Source: Vermamoeba vermiformis
Lineage: Eukaryota > Tubulinea > Echinamoebida
Reading direction: 5' to 3'
NCBI GenBank assembly: GCA_045837725.1
Contig: JBEWZL010000134.1
Location: forward strand, 1-39,183
DNA: 39,183 bases
Of this stretch, positions 1 to 11,295 are shown in pieces (position 1 is the stretch's first letter; each line of letters opens with the position of its first letter). Under the pieces are notes generated by a model that saw only the letters and a program-made list of their open reading frames with translations, did not search any database and was not told the DNA's origin. Both the position numbers and the translations under genes were made by a program.

Positions 1-482
1 ATCAGCGAACTTTTTTTTGGTCAAAAAACGAATTTCCTAACATTGTAATGCGGCGGTAGGTAGTTTAGAATTGTGGAATAATCATTGAGTAAGTAAACCT
101 ACACGGGAAAATGACGAGATTTGATCCTTTTATTCTCTCCTCGTTGTTAGATTTGTCAAAAAAATTTAACTGAAATTATAATAATTGCTGGAAGCGCTAG
201 AACTTAAAAATGCTTTTATATCTCTCGCGCTTGAAGAACCTAACACAAGACTGTAAATATTTTTTGACCGTAGTTTCCTCACTCAGGTGCGTAATAGCCT
301 TCCGCCGTTCCGCCAAGCTTCTCCATGCCATCTATTGTTGATTAATAGATGACGTTTAAACGTTTAAGAGCTGGTAGTACCAGTGCAACACGAGCGCTGA
401 AGTCGATGAGGGGCATTGCGTGTTGCCTTTTGAACCTGATTCTGGAAGGTTAATAAGGACCTCGCTGTAGTCTTGCGACCTC
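1..482. other. intergenic, no gene seen
   Basis: AT-rich with short homopolymer runs and stops in all frames. No open frame of convincing composition and no RNA fold were recognised. It lies downstream of the minus-strand gene that ends near 580; an alternative C-terminus of that gene could run to 483. Confidence 0.5.
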
Positions 483-579
483 TTATTGATTGGTATTCTG
501 ATTGTTCGGAGCTGGATCAAATTTGTCTTGTTCATCACTGTCATAATCGCTGTCGTCAGAATTTTCCTTCTTGAGCTCC

Positions 580-2134
580 TTACGCTGTTGTCAGTACTGT
601 CCAGGACTCTAGTAAGTTTTCCAACTTGAAGTGGTAAGCACGAATAGCGACGAGCCACGTCATTAACTTGGTTAAAGAGGCTTTGTCAAATTCGGCAAGA
701 TCGAGTTCAGGCTCGATCCAGAGCTCATAGATCGGGCTTTCGTAGTCATTTTCCGAATGAAGTTGCACTTGCATTTGTAGTAGTTGCACGCAGTAGCCTG
801 AGGTAAGAATGCCAAAGCAGTAGAGCGTTCGCTGTTCGTTTGACGGATTTAAATGCAGGATTTGAAACCGAAGTGCGCACCACATCAATTGTACGAGTTT
901 GTGCAAGTCTTTGTGATCCTCGTTAATTTCTTTGGCAGGACTGTCTTCCCGAATGAAGTAGACAAATTCAATCTTGCCTTTCCAGACAGCGCTTCTTGCG
1001 TCCGTAAGACGTTTGAACTTTTCAAATGGAACGGGAAGAGTCATGACCGAGCATCGAGTTGACGGGAGGTCTTGGAAGAGCGGCTCGAATAGCTTGGCGT
1101 AGAGTAAGGTCCTGAAGTCTTGTTCTGACGCGTTGGAAGCTATTTTTAGCTTTTGTCCCCAGCTAATCACCAAGGTGACAAAATCGGGCAAAATCTGTCT
1201 GAATTTCTTTGAGAAGTCGTCGTCCGAGTTACGTGCATCCATTCCGTTGGCAATAAAGTTGCGTAGTTCCGCAAAAGGGTCTTGTTGCATGTATTGGTGA
1301 GGACGGAACTCAATGATCTGATTAAAAACGATTAAGTTAGGATACGTCCTCATAGTTCGGGTTAATAACACCTACGGTTGTTACCAGTACGGGAATAACT
1401 TCTTCGATGAATGCGAGCAGGTTCATGTCGCTTGCATCTTTCCACGGAATTTTCTTAAGTTTCATCGAAATACCGTACGCCATGGGCCATATATTCCACT
1501 CTTCACAAATTTCTCGCAATGTTACTCTTTCCAAAGGATTAGTGCCGGATGTACGTGCGCAGATCTGGACTTACTTTTCGCCATCGATCGTGGCTACTGC
1601 GTTTTCTAGTTTGCTAAGAGCACCGCTGAATATTAGGGGGCTAGTTAGGACTTTGTTTTCCAAAGTGAGCTTTGGCACTGACATCCGTCGTAGATTTGTT
1701 ACTCGAGTAATTGAGAACTTACGGGGATCGCCTTTGGCTTCGTTTTCTGGCAGATTTTCGAGGGGTCCCTTCGCCTTTTTTTGTGGAGTATTGTTGGGTG
1801 CAGGTGTGGATTGCGGATTCAACTCAGTTAGCTGGGATTTCATTTCTCTAGCATCCTTTTTCTCGGATCTTCCTTGTTTATTACGATAATTTTTAGGCTG
1901 CGAAGCTTTAATCTTTGTCTCTGGATTTGTTTTCGGATTTGGCGCACTTTTTGATTCTGCACCTGATTTATCTGTTTTTCTTTTTTTGTTACTGTTATTA
2001 TTATCGTAATCTTCCAATTTTCTTTTTTTGTTTGGTTTTGAGCCAGTTGTATTTGCATTCTCGGCTGCGATCTTCATTTCTTCTTTAATATCGACCTTCT
2101 TTGGCTTTTTTGTTGTTCGTCTTCGTGTCGACAT
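580..2134 (-). CDS. unrecognised basic nuclear-type protein, 3 exons
   Basis: Exons 2134..1575, 1526..1376 and 1317..580 give an open frame of 482 aa. The introns are 48 and 58 bp with good donors (gtaagt, gtaggt) and acceptors; the second has a branch-point-like cctaac. I start at the ATG at 2134, just after a run with stops, instead of an upstream in-frame Met. The first 150 residues are very rich in Lys, Asn and Ser, with several clusters of the KKRK type that look like nuclear localisation signals. The rest is a folded mixed alpha/beta region with many Trp and Phe. A stretch near the middle (WKGKIEFVYFIRED) has the look of a core strand pair, but I do not recognise the family. It is divergent from the next gene with 114 bp between the two starts. 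The true C-terminus is uncertain (see findings). Confidence 0.6.
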
Positions 2135-2248
2135 TTTTGGCGCAGATCTAATCACACTAAAATAATGATTTTTGTTGTGTTGTTGCAGGCGAAAAGATGT
2201 ATTGCATCTGGCACGTATTAAATCTTTCTGTCTAGACACTGCAACACG

Positions 2249-3368
2249 ATGAATGCACTAAAAACCTTATTAAAAAGAACAACGACGGTGTCAGCAATAA
2301 GAACAATACGTAACAGCTCCACTCGGTCACTGCATTCAAGATCTTCAAACAAAATCCAACAAAAACCAAGCACGATTTTTTCAACAATATCTAAACAAAA
2401 AACAAATGTTCTAGCACCATTTGTCACGACAAATATTCGTTCTGAATTTTTTTGGAAGCGGATTAAGCAAGTTTTAGGTATGGATGACCCCAAAGAGCAA
2501 TACGTCAAAGAAGAAGAAGAATTCGAACGGAAATTTGCATGTAAGTACTTATTGTATTACAAGTTATTTTCAATATAATTATAGAGGCCATATATTCGTA
2601 GATTGAATTTTAATGAAAAATTTTCGTGTCAAATCCGTTGCACCACAGCGCTTAATTATTTCAATAATCACGTATTGCGATGATGGTATTATTTGGTTAC
2701 TAATATAACTGATTTGCCTCTAAGTTCATTTATTAAATATTTATTAATTCCTCGTGAGCTCAGCCTACCCACAATTTGCTTTATACAAAGAAGCTCGCAC
2801 CGCGCAACAAAGACTTCAATTTCAAAAGGCAGAGGATTTACTAGTCCAAGCGCTGAATCTAAAAGTTGAAGAGAAAGACATCGAAGAGTTATTGCCTCTG
2901 GTCAGAAAAGTCAGCTTCTTTAGAATTCTCAATTTAGATGTCATGCGCGTTGATCCTAAAGTATTAAGAGAAGAGATGCTCACTCATTTAGAGGAGTACG
3001 ATAACGGCAACCCGAATCTCTGGATCGGATTCATCAAACTCCTTATAGAAGCCAACCAAATTGATGGTAAGCTATACAAAAGCTCATAAATTATGTGAAT
3101 ATCATACAAGCACTTACAATCCCGATTGGCATGTCTAACAATCATTTTTGCAGATGCGATCGCCGCTGTACAAAGGTTCAGAAAGCTTGATATCAAATGG
3201 GATAATACGACGTTAGCCAATATCGCGTATTTGGAAGGCAATATCATGGAGTCATTGGGAAAAGACGAAGAGGCTTCTCGTTTGTACGACGATGCATTGG
3301 CTTTAGAATTCTCTCCGGTCTTCGATGACGCCAAACACCATGTAAATAAGCGATTAAAGAGGAAATAA
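2249..3368 (+). CDS. probable mitochondrial helical-repeat (TPR-like) protein
   Basis: Exons 2249..2540, 2764..3066 and 3154..3368 join in phase to 269 aa. The first ~45 residues are rich in Arg, Ser and Thr and almost free of acidic residues, as in a mitochondrial presequence. The remainder is helical. It contains pairs of amphipathic helices such as ARTAQQRLQFQKAEDLLVQA and, in the last exon, a helix pair ending EEASRLYDDALALEF that fits the TPR pattern of small and large residues. The C-terminus is basic (NKRLKRK). No enzyme motif is visible. I infer a mitochondrial adaptor or assembly factor, but the family is not recognised. The ABC transporter gene starts 95 bp downstream on the same strand. 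Confidence 0.7.
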
Positions 3369-3463
3369 GAGCAATTTTGTAATATTTGACAATAATAGCC
3401 TATTTTAAGTGCTCGGATCCTTCGCTACAAAAGATTTTCTTCAATTTTCAATAATGAATCACA

Positions 3464-6138
3464 ATGTCAGGGTTTTTTGTCGATATCGAAACGGGAAGCT
3501 TTGTTTCTGACGACAAAATGAGCTCGAATGCAGAGCTGCCTAAGCTATTGTATTCTATACACGATGAAGTAAGTTCAAGCAAATCCGTTACCCGCAATCA
3601 TTTCTCGTGCTGATTAATTCTAAATTAATTCCTAATATTTTTATTATGATAGCCTGATAGTTTAAAGACTATAAGATACTGCTCGGAAGGCATAGCTAAA
3701 TATGATCCAAAGAAAGGAATAGTGCAAGCTTGTCTTGCCGTCATTTATGGCGCTTGGAAAAAATTTAAATTATATTACGTAGCTATGTTTTTTTTCGCCC
3801 TAGTGTCGTCATCAACAGCCGTGACTTATCCAAAAATACTGGCAAAAATAGTGGATTTGCCATACAGCCAACCCGGTGAAGAGCTAACGTCAACATTTTA
3901 CGTAAGTTAATTCATAATAATATTATGGAATTTTATAGCAGTGTCAATCTTCCCTTATTATTGCGATTTCAAATTTACCTAAACTTTTGCTAACCATTTA
4001 TCTTTTAATATTCAGAATTTGCTATTTCAATTGTGTTTGGCATTTTCAGCGAGTACAGTCGCGCGATTCTTATCGCAAAAGATTATATTCTATATTGCAA
4101 CTCAAACAGAAGATTCGTGGCGGTATTTTGGACTGCTGAAGACTTACACTTTGCCGATTGATTGGCACAATAGGCATTCATCAGGATCAACTGGTATGGC
4201 GTGTGCTTTATTATAACCGAGACCTATTATTAATATTGATGTATTTCAGGTTCGAAAATTGAACAGGGAGGCAGTGCCGTGTGGGTTTTATTGAACTCGA
4301 GCGGCGGTCAAGATCTGTTTTTGTCATTGACAGTTCTCGTTTCAGTTTTATACTCGGCTATATACGAAGCACCTGGATTGTGGTGGTTATTCATATTACC
4401 GTGCCCTGCTTACTTATTCTTGAACGAGTACATTGGGTACGTCAGATCAAGAAATCATAATCATTTCGTATTTGATACTAAAGATCGATCTTTGCAGCAA
4501 AAAAATTCAAAAAGCACAAGAAATCACGTCGTATTATAATCGAAAAGCAGCTCAATATTTGTACGACGGTCTTGCAAATGTCAAAGTCGTAAAAGCGTTT
4601 GGCAGAGAATATTACGAGACAGGTACTATTGAATCATCTGATTTTGTTATAATATATTAATGTATTTATATAGCACAATACGCTGCTCGATGGTCCTCGT
4701 TTCACAAATCAGAATATGAAACGGAAGTATTGAACTTCAACCGCGTACTGATCCAAAGCTTCTTCGACTTGTTCATGCGCATCGTATTGTTGTATTATTT
4801 ATTCAATAATATTACTGCTGGAAAAATGACAGTTGGATCTATTGCCATGCTCATGTCCTATCAGGTGCGTTACGATCTTCAGATCTAGATCTTTTTATTT
4901 CATTCTAGTGCACGAAATTTACACCAATAGTACAAGGAATTATATGGCATCAATATATTATTATAGTTATGATAGGAGTTAATTTGCCTGAGTTAATTGC
5001 AGTATATTTTTCTAGGGAATGATTTTCGGTCCGTTGTCAATGTTGAGCGGAATTTTAGCGAGCATTAAACGTCAAACTCAACGCAGTAAAGGTATATATT
5101 ATAATAGTGCAATATTATATATCTAAAATTTGGACCAGATCTGATGGATATTTTACGCGAGCCGGATCCGTTACGTGATAGCAACAGACCTGTGGACATT
5201 AAGCACTTGAAACACGATATCAAGCTCGACAATGTGACGTTCAATTACATCTCTGAGCCTGGTGTGCGTCCAGCTCTCGATGATTGTACGTTGACTTTAC
5301 GAGCTGGCACTACGACTGCACTTGTGGGACGAAGTGGCGCTGGAAAATCAACCGTAATTTCATTACTGCTAAGATTTTACGATCCGACTACAGGTAATAC
5401 CGCTTATAATATGACTAAGGAACATAAGCTAAAATTTTTATTGTGTAGGGCGCATCCTTTGGGACGGAGAAGATTTGCGAAATTTCTCGAGAAAATCGCT
5501 TCATCAGCGCGTAGCAGTAGTGCCACAAGACGTTTTGATTTTTAATAGAAGTATTAGAGAAAATATTGCGTACGGTGATCCGGATTTGCCTTTGAGCGTT
5601 GTTATGGATGCAGCCAAAAAGGCACATATCCACGATTTCATTATGAGTAAGTATAATATATTATATATTACGATCTTTAATTGTTTTTGGCAGCGCTGCC
5701 CCATCAATACGACTCAGTCATTGGCGAGAACGGAATCCAACTTAGTGGTGGACAAAAACAACGAGTTTCCATTGCTCGTGCATTGGCATTAGATCCATCT
5801 TTGATATTGTAAGTATTCAACATCGTCTTGCATTTTCTAAAAATTTTTGAACTAACGCGTACTGGATCAGATTCGATGAAAGCACTTCGCATTTGGACTC
5901 CGAAAGCGAGCTTGCTATTCAAGAAAGCATTGCATCATTGCATCACGAAATAACCCAAGTCATAGTTGCACATCGCTTCTCGACAATCCTACATGCGGAT
6001 CAGATCGTGGTACTAGATGAAGGAAAGATTATTGGTGTTGGAACACATCATGAATTGGTACGCACGAATCCTGTCTATCAGAAGCTCTATACACTGCAAT
6101 TTAAGGATGACGATAAAGACGATCAAAAGAATAAATGA
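3464..6138 (+). CDS. ABCB-type half ABC transporter
   Basis: Eleven exons (3464..3568, 3653..3901, 4016..4193, 4250..4436, 4498..4622, 4674..4864, 5016..5091, 5139..5393, 5449..5646, 5694..5808, 5871..6138) join in phase to 648 aa. Residues ~70-350 form a membrane domain starting at a hydrophobic [12 protein letters not shown] segment, with the family's typical SKIEQG and VVKAFGRE loops. The nucleotide-binding domain follows: Walker [10 protein letters not shown] (434-442), signature LSGGQKQR (538-545), Walker B LILFDE (558-563) and switch His 594. All catalytic residues are present. One membrane domain plus one ATPase domain means it must dimerise. The layout matches the MDR/TAP (ABCB) exporters of lipids, peptides or drugs; the substrate cannot be read from sequence. 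The D-loop reads SHLD instead of the usual SALD. Target membrane is unknown, and no clear mitochondrial presequence is seen. The 3' flank has an AATAAA-like word. Confidence 0.93.
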
Positions 6139-6509
6139 AAGGAATGAAAATGATTGTAAATAAACACTATTGGATCCGACGATTGAAGTTGAATGTTTTG
6201 CTGTAATGACCTATTCTGTGGTCGTAGAGAAAGATCGTTAATTAATATAATTCGAAAATTATCACTACAAGTAATCTCATTGGTGGAGGTGAAGCTGTTG
6301 TTATTCGCGGACGCTGATCCATTCCATCAAAAGGACTCAGGTGAAGACCTTATCTATTCTTGTTCTTCGCTAGTGGTGCCGAACCTGGTCTGCCTTCTGC
6401 CGACGTTCAATCGCTTACGTGCACAACACCTCTCGTCGGCAACGTGTCACTGAGTGTCATCGTTAGCTTCGATTTTTTCATTTTTTTTAATTCCACAGCA
6501 GCAGCAACA
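6139..6509. other. intergenic: 3' flank of ABC gene and 5' flank of F-box gene
   Basis: About 370 bp between two plus-strand genes. It holds an AATAAA-like word near 6158, a GGATCC at ~6174 and an open stretch (6193-6453) whose translation is Cys/Leu-rich and unconvincing. I see no firm promoter element. Confidence 0.5.
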
Positions 6510-8624
6510 ATGCTCAATGCACAATTTACCAAATACAAGCAGTTCAATCCCGAGAAGAAGCGATTAAAACGCTTTCAATGCGAAAACATCGAAGAGCAAC
6601 CAGATGCACCTTGGCTCACACTTCCTGACGAGATAGGATGCATGATATTATTTTATTGTTCACTGGAATCATTTTGCAATATAAAACGCGTTTGCAAACA
6701 GCTGAATAAGCTGGCTGACCGAAGAGTTGAAAAATATGCATTTGAAAATACGGTGGCAGGGTAAGAATTTTTAGATTAATTAGGATTATTCGTGTTTATC
6801 AACGTTCATATTACTTATTATGATTTTTTTTCGTAATTTCGAAATTAAAATAATCGTATTAATTATTTGTGCAGATGCGAGTCCCAAGAGCGCAAAGACT
6901 TACTTGATTGGTGGCCTTATATTTTAAAACTCGTAGGCTATAATATAATTCATCTACTGGGGGTCTAATTTTTCATGAATAGCGAGCGTATAGTTTTAAC
7001 GATCCGACCTTGGTAGCGGAGTATATGGACTTCAAAGTTGATACGAAGCAAATTGTCGAATTCTGCATGATAGAAAATCTTAGTGATATTCATTTGAAGC
7101 TAGGCTACATTAAAGAACAGTTCATTAGAAAACCTCGTCGCGAACTTGAATCAATTATTGCCTTTGATGCTGACGCTATCTTACAATATTTTGTCGAGGT
7201 AATATTTATACTCACTTATTAACAATCTTAACGAATTAAGATTGCCAAGAAGGCGATTTAGAGAGATCTGACAGATGCGTTTTCGATTTTTCTGGAAATA
7301 ATACTACGTTAACGTATTATTAAAATAACGGTTTATTGATAGGTTTTCGAAGAAGAATTAAAAGACAAACCGAGCAAATGGGCGTTGATGACCGATACGA
7401 AATTTCAGAATTTTCTTTGGTGCCTATTGGTCGCTTTTGAAGAGTACCTCGATCAATTCTCCAAGAAAAAACAATTCGCTTCGATGAATTTGATGCCTGT
7501 GTTCATGAACATTATGTCCAAATATAGTCCTGTTGTGGTACGATTACTACTGACACCGGAGCTATTTTTGGGAAGAAAAGGATTTCCTTTATTGGTAAAT
7601 TTTGCTTCGAAAACACATTTTTGTAGTTAAATTAATCATTTTTTAATAAGAAAACAATGCCGTACAGAGTTTTACGAGGATTAGCCGAGCACAAACAACG
7701 GTTCCCATTGGACCTTACGAGCACATTAACGAGCCAAGATAACATTTTGGAAGCACCGAGTTCATTCTACGTAAGTTTTGGAGTCAATTAGTCAAGCTAT
7801 TTGACGTTTGACCAAACGTTGACCGTTATTTTAAATTTTTGGTTGCTTTCTTAATTTTAATGCTTTTTACGAATCTTTATATTATTGTTATTATTACAAA
7901 GATCAAATAATTTTAGATCTGATGTGTTCTGTTTTAGTTCCCGCCCTTACTATTGTCTTGTTTCGTGTGCGACCAATCAATGTTCAACGAAATGTCCAAG
8001 CACACACCTATTGTTCCATCTGGTTATTTTGCAGCATTAGCTCGTAGCACGAACAATTCTGAAGATCGATTTCCTTTTTTCGACGGCTTGGTCGAGAAAA
8101 AAATTGGTAACATCTGAATTCATTAACCTTAAAAATATTACTATAATTGGTATTAAACAATTTTAGATATCAACGCAAAAATTCCGCTGGTGATAAAGAG
8201 CTTGAAAAACCCGTGGATTGAAACGGTTCTTGGCATAGCATGTTTCGATTACAATAAGAACGATGGCGCTATATTAATCGAATGGCTATTACACCACGGC
8301 GCACGATTCTCGGAAAATGAATTGAAGGCGTTGAATGGACCCAAGTCAAACCTCAGAGCGTCAATTAAAGGCGTCCTAGAAGTCGTGCAAAGCGGCAAAA
8401 ATTATAATCCATTTAAGAATTTGATTGAATGGTAAGTCGCTATTAATATTTTATCGTTGTTTTATTACGGTTTTTCAACGCAATAATTAGGTACTAATTA
8501 ATTTTCTATTAGGAATCCTAAACAATCAGAAAATTTTCGTCAATTAGGAGCTGTTGCCAGTCTAACTTTTCAAGGAGGTGACAATTTTTCAGTGAAGCGT
8601 ACGAATACAGTCGATAAATTCTAG
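6510..8624 (+). CDS. F-box protein with helical/ankyrin-like C-terminal region
   Basis: Exons 6510..6760, 6875..6932, 6983..7198, 7343..7594, 7651..7770, 7938..8106, 8167..8431 and 8513..8624 join in phase to 480 aa. Residues ~33-75 (LTLPDEIGCMILFYCSLE then CNIKRVCKQLNKLAD) fit the F-box, which docks substrate receptors onto Skp1 of SCF ubiquitin ligases. The remainder is mostly helical. A stretch in exon 7 (ILIEWLLHHGARFSENELKA) resembles the last ankyrin or ankyrin-like helix pairs of related protist F-box proteins. The substrate is unknown. Intron 2 is only 50 bp. The stop I use is at 8622-8624, but good coding sequence resumes 25 bp later in a phase that does not join, so the C-terminal ~30 residues are uncertain. 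Confidence 0.75.
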
Positions 8625-8648
8625 CAAAGTTTGCTTGTCTAATTTTAG

Positions 8649-9015
8649 CTCAGTACAAAATACAACGTTTACTGGAAAATATCAACGAGGTCGCAAACCA
8701 AATCACATCGTTTGTACGGCGGACAAAGAAGTGACGGAAATAGTCTTGTTCGGTAGTTATAACGATACCAATGAGCCGATTATTGCACCATCAAGTAGAA
8801 TTTTTGACTTTTTTGCCTACACGTAAGTAACATTGACAAGTGATAATTTGTTTTCATATGCTTTGGATTACAAAATTCGTGTAAATATTACAACTAACGG
8901 ATTAACTTTGAATAGGACTTGTGAAGGAAGGCTCGTGTTGCTCAAAGAAGACGCATCACTATTAGCACTGAGTATGGAGTTAATGCGCAGTGCTTGGGTA
9001 CACATAAACAAATAA
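8649..9015 (+). CDS. two exons of uncertain attachment, probably 3' end of the F-box gene
   Basis: Exons 8649..8822 and 8916..9015 splice cleanly (donor gtaagt, acceptor aatag) into ~91 codons ending in TAA. The composition looks coding: an N-terminal part with KYQRGRKPNHIVC and a C-terminal amphipathic helix LLALSMELMRSAW. No start codon of its own is evident and an acceptor-like TTTTAG lies right before it, so it is most likely the end of the preceding F-box gene. A phase-2 donor is required upstream and I cannot find one with GT. An alternative is a separate gene with a missed first exon, or a base error near 8600-8650. No domain recognised. Confidence 0.45.
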
Positions 9016-9069
9016 TTGGTATTAATCGAGGTCTTTAAACATCAGTTCAAATTCTCGGATCCAATTCTT

Positions 9070-10714
9070 TTAGATCAGAATTACAAAAATTGTAGCGACA
9101 GCTACAGAAGTACAAGATAAAATAGAATTAGAGCCACTCGTGCTGTAACCATTTGGCCCTTTGGTGCTGTTCGGCTGTTGTTGTTGCGAGCACTGAAAGT
9201 TTGTTGGATCTGATGTGCACGAGGTACATTCAGTATCGCCAGCATTGCTGAAAGTACCTTCAGGACAGTTTTGACATGAAATTCCGTTAGGGCTCGGGAC
9301 CTGTCCTGCAGAGCACGTGATGCATCCAAAGCCTTCATCGTAGATTTCGTTGGGCTGACATGTCAAACAGCTGTCACCGCGTGGATGCGTGTCAGCAGGG
9401 CAAGTGCACGTGCCATTTGAAGATAATATTTGTTGACTAGCGCAGCCAATAGCAACTACATTAGCGTAAATATTATTTCCTGAAGCTCCGCCAAGGTAGA
9501 TCGTGCCATCCGGACCAACCGAAACTCCGCCTCGTCCAGCGAGATTGAGACCAGAATTAATTTTCCATAAAATGGTTAAATTGAATAAATCAGTCGTATC
9601 AAGGGCGAATAAATAACCGTTTGAAGTGCTGACGGCGTATAAGACGCCATCCGTTGAGAGAACCATTTGAGCACTGAGATCGTAGTTATTGATATCGCCA
9701 ATATTCAAAATACGCCAGTAAGTTCCATTAGTCGTGTCGAAAGCAAAGATGTTTCCGTTGGATGTGCTAATAATAATGTAGTCGTCATTAAAAAGCACTG
9801 GTGTAGCAGCCATAGGCCAGCTTCCAGAGAATCCGATCGGGAAGATTAGGGCTCCACTAGGACTGAACTTAAATAGGGAAGCAGAGAGCGGACCAATGCG
9901 ATCTGCAACGTAGATGTTGCCTTTTGAGTCAATGGCGGGTTGTCCGGGGAACTCGTTGACTGAAACGTATTGGTAGCTCCAATATATAGTTCCATTAGGG
10001 AATATCTTGTGCACCCATTCTTGAGATCGAACGACAATCGTGCTGTCGTAAGCGGACCAGATCGGGACGGCAAGTTGCGAATCTGAACCAGCCAACTGCA
10101 CAGACCAAGCAATTGCGCCGTCCATAGCATTAATTAACACGAGATAAGTGCTTGTTGATAGGTAGAAGCCATCGTTATTAGCATTCCAAAGCATGGGCGA
10201 CAGATTCGTCGCGGAATTTCCGTTGCAGACGGTGTCGCTAGTCCACAAAATATCGGCAGTCTCCGCATTGAATGCCAACACTTTGCAGGTTTGGTTATTA
10301 AGGACATAAAGCACATTATTGCGATAGGTCATTGCGCCATAGCAAGATCCGCCGTTTGGATCAGTGAATTGTTGGACTAGACCAGTCGAATTGAGTCGAA
10401 GAGCAACTATATTGCCTCCTTGATTAGGGATAAATATATCTCCAGTAGTATCATCGATAAGGATTGTTCCTATAGAAAAATTGAAATCAGACCAAACGCC
10501 ATCCGAATCAATTTAATTTGAATGAAATGGGAATCAATATTTAAATACCTTGAATGATAGAAGGACTTGCATAGGACCATAAATTATTCGGTTTCGATCT
10601 AAAGGCGGGCCTGGAATGAATTCCATTGTTACCACCGCCCCAAGTATTCCAATCGCATTGGATCGAGGCAAGCAAGCCAAGTAAAATAACCGAAAATAGT
10701 CTCATTGGCTTCAT
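9070..10714 (-). CDS. secreted quinoprotein-like beta-propeller protein with Cys-rich stalk and GPI-like tail
   Basis: Exons 10714..10549 and 10469..9070 give 521 aa. The N-terminus (MKPMRLFSVILLGLLASIQC) is a clear signal peptide. Residues ~45-390 hold repeated four-stranded blades with the PQQ-like pattern of Ala/Gly, hydrophobic strand and Trp, e.g. ADILWTSDTV, AIAWSVQLAG and TIYWSYQYV. Residues ~395-480 are Cys-rich, with C-x2-C pairs like the GCC2/GCC3 (ephrin-receptor-like) modules common on protist surface proteins. A Ser/Gly/Asn-rich linker and a hydrophobic terminus (VAVATIFVILI) with no charged tail point to a GPI anchor. There is no sign of a PQQ enzyme active site, so I infer an adhesive or recognition protein, not a dehydrogenase. 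It ends 54 bp from the stop of the convergent plus-strand exon. Confidence 0.85.
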
Positions 10715-11295
10715 ATGGTGCTAATATTGCAGTTTTCGAATTCAATTAACGCAATGACAGCGAGATATTTGTAATTTAATTGAACCCTGCTTGATTTTCG
10801 AAAGATTTGCAAAATAAATTAAATAAATCGTTTCACTGCTAAAAATTATTAATAATGAATCGAATGTATGCCGGAAAATTATTCTGCGATTAAATTGAAA
10901 ATACTGGAGACAGATTGGATGTTGGATTTGCTCGTCTAGTATTCTTTTCAACTCCAGACCATAATTATTATTATAAGTTACCTTCATTGGCAATAATATG
11001 GCAGCGTAAGAAGCGAACAACGTCAAGGTTGACCGAAGCCAAACGCTGCATCCCATCTGCTTTAAACGTATAATGCTGTAATGCTAGTATACTTATAGTA
11101 GCACGTAGGACAACTACTTTCGTGCCTTTGTAAATTGAGTTGTATAGTATGAGAAAGAATAAATTTAGAAAAAATGACCGCCAACTTTTCATTCTAAACA
11201 CGTGATTGCCGACTTTTCAGGCGCCAGCTCCAAAATTAAAGAAAACAAATATTATAATTGACTAGGAAGAGCATACGTTCCCTTAAATATAAAGA
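10715..11295. other. divergent intergenic region between propeller gene and kinase gene
   Basis: About 580 bp shared by two divergent promoters. Two overlapping minus-strand open stretches (10742-11201) begin with a hydrophobic segment but have no intron-compatible continuation, so I do not call them. The word acttttcaggcg at 11212-11223 recurs in the first intron of the Sec1 gene at 20874. Confidence 0.4.

Noticed and set aside
6193-6453. Plus-strand open frame, Cys/Leu-rich
   Set aside because: No link to flanking exons and no protein-like pattern; treated as 5' flank of the F-box gene.
10742-11201. Two minus-strand open stretches with a hydrophobic start
   Set aside because: Neither joins the propeller gene in phase, and the propeller gene already has its own signal peptide; more likely promoter DNA.
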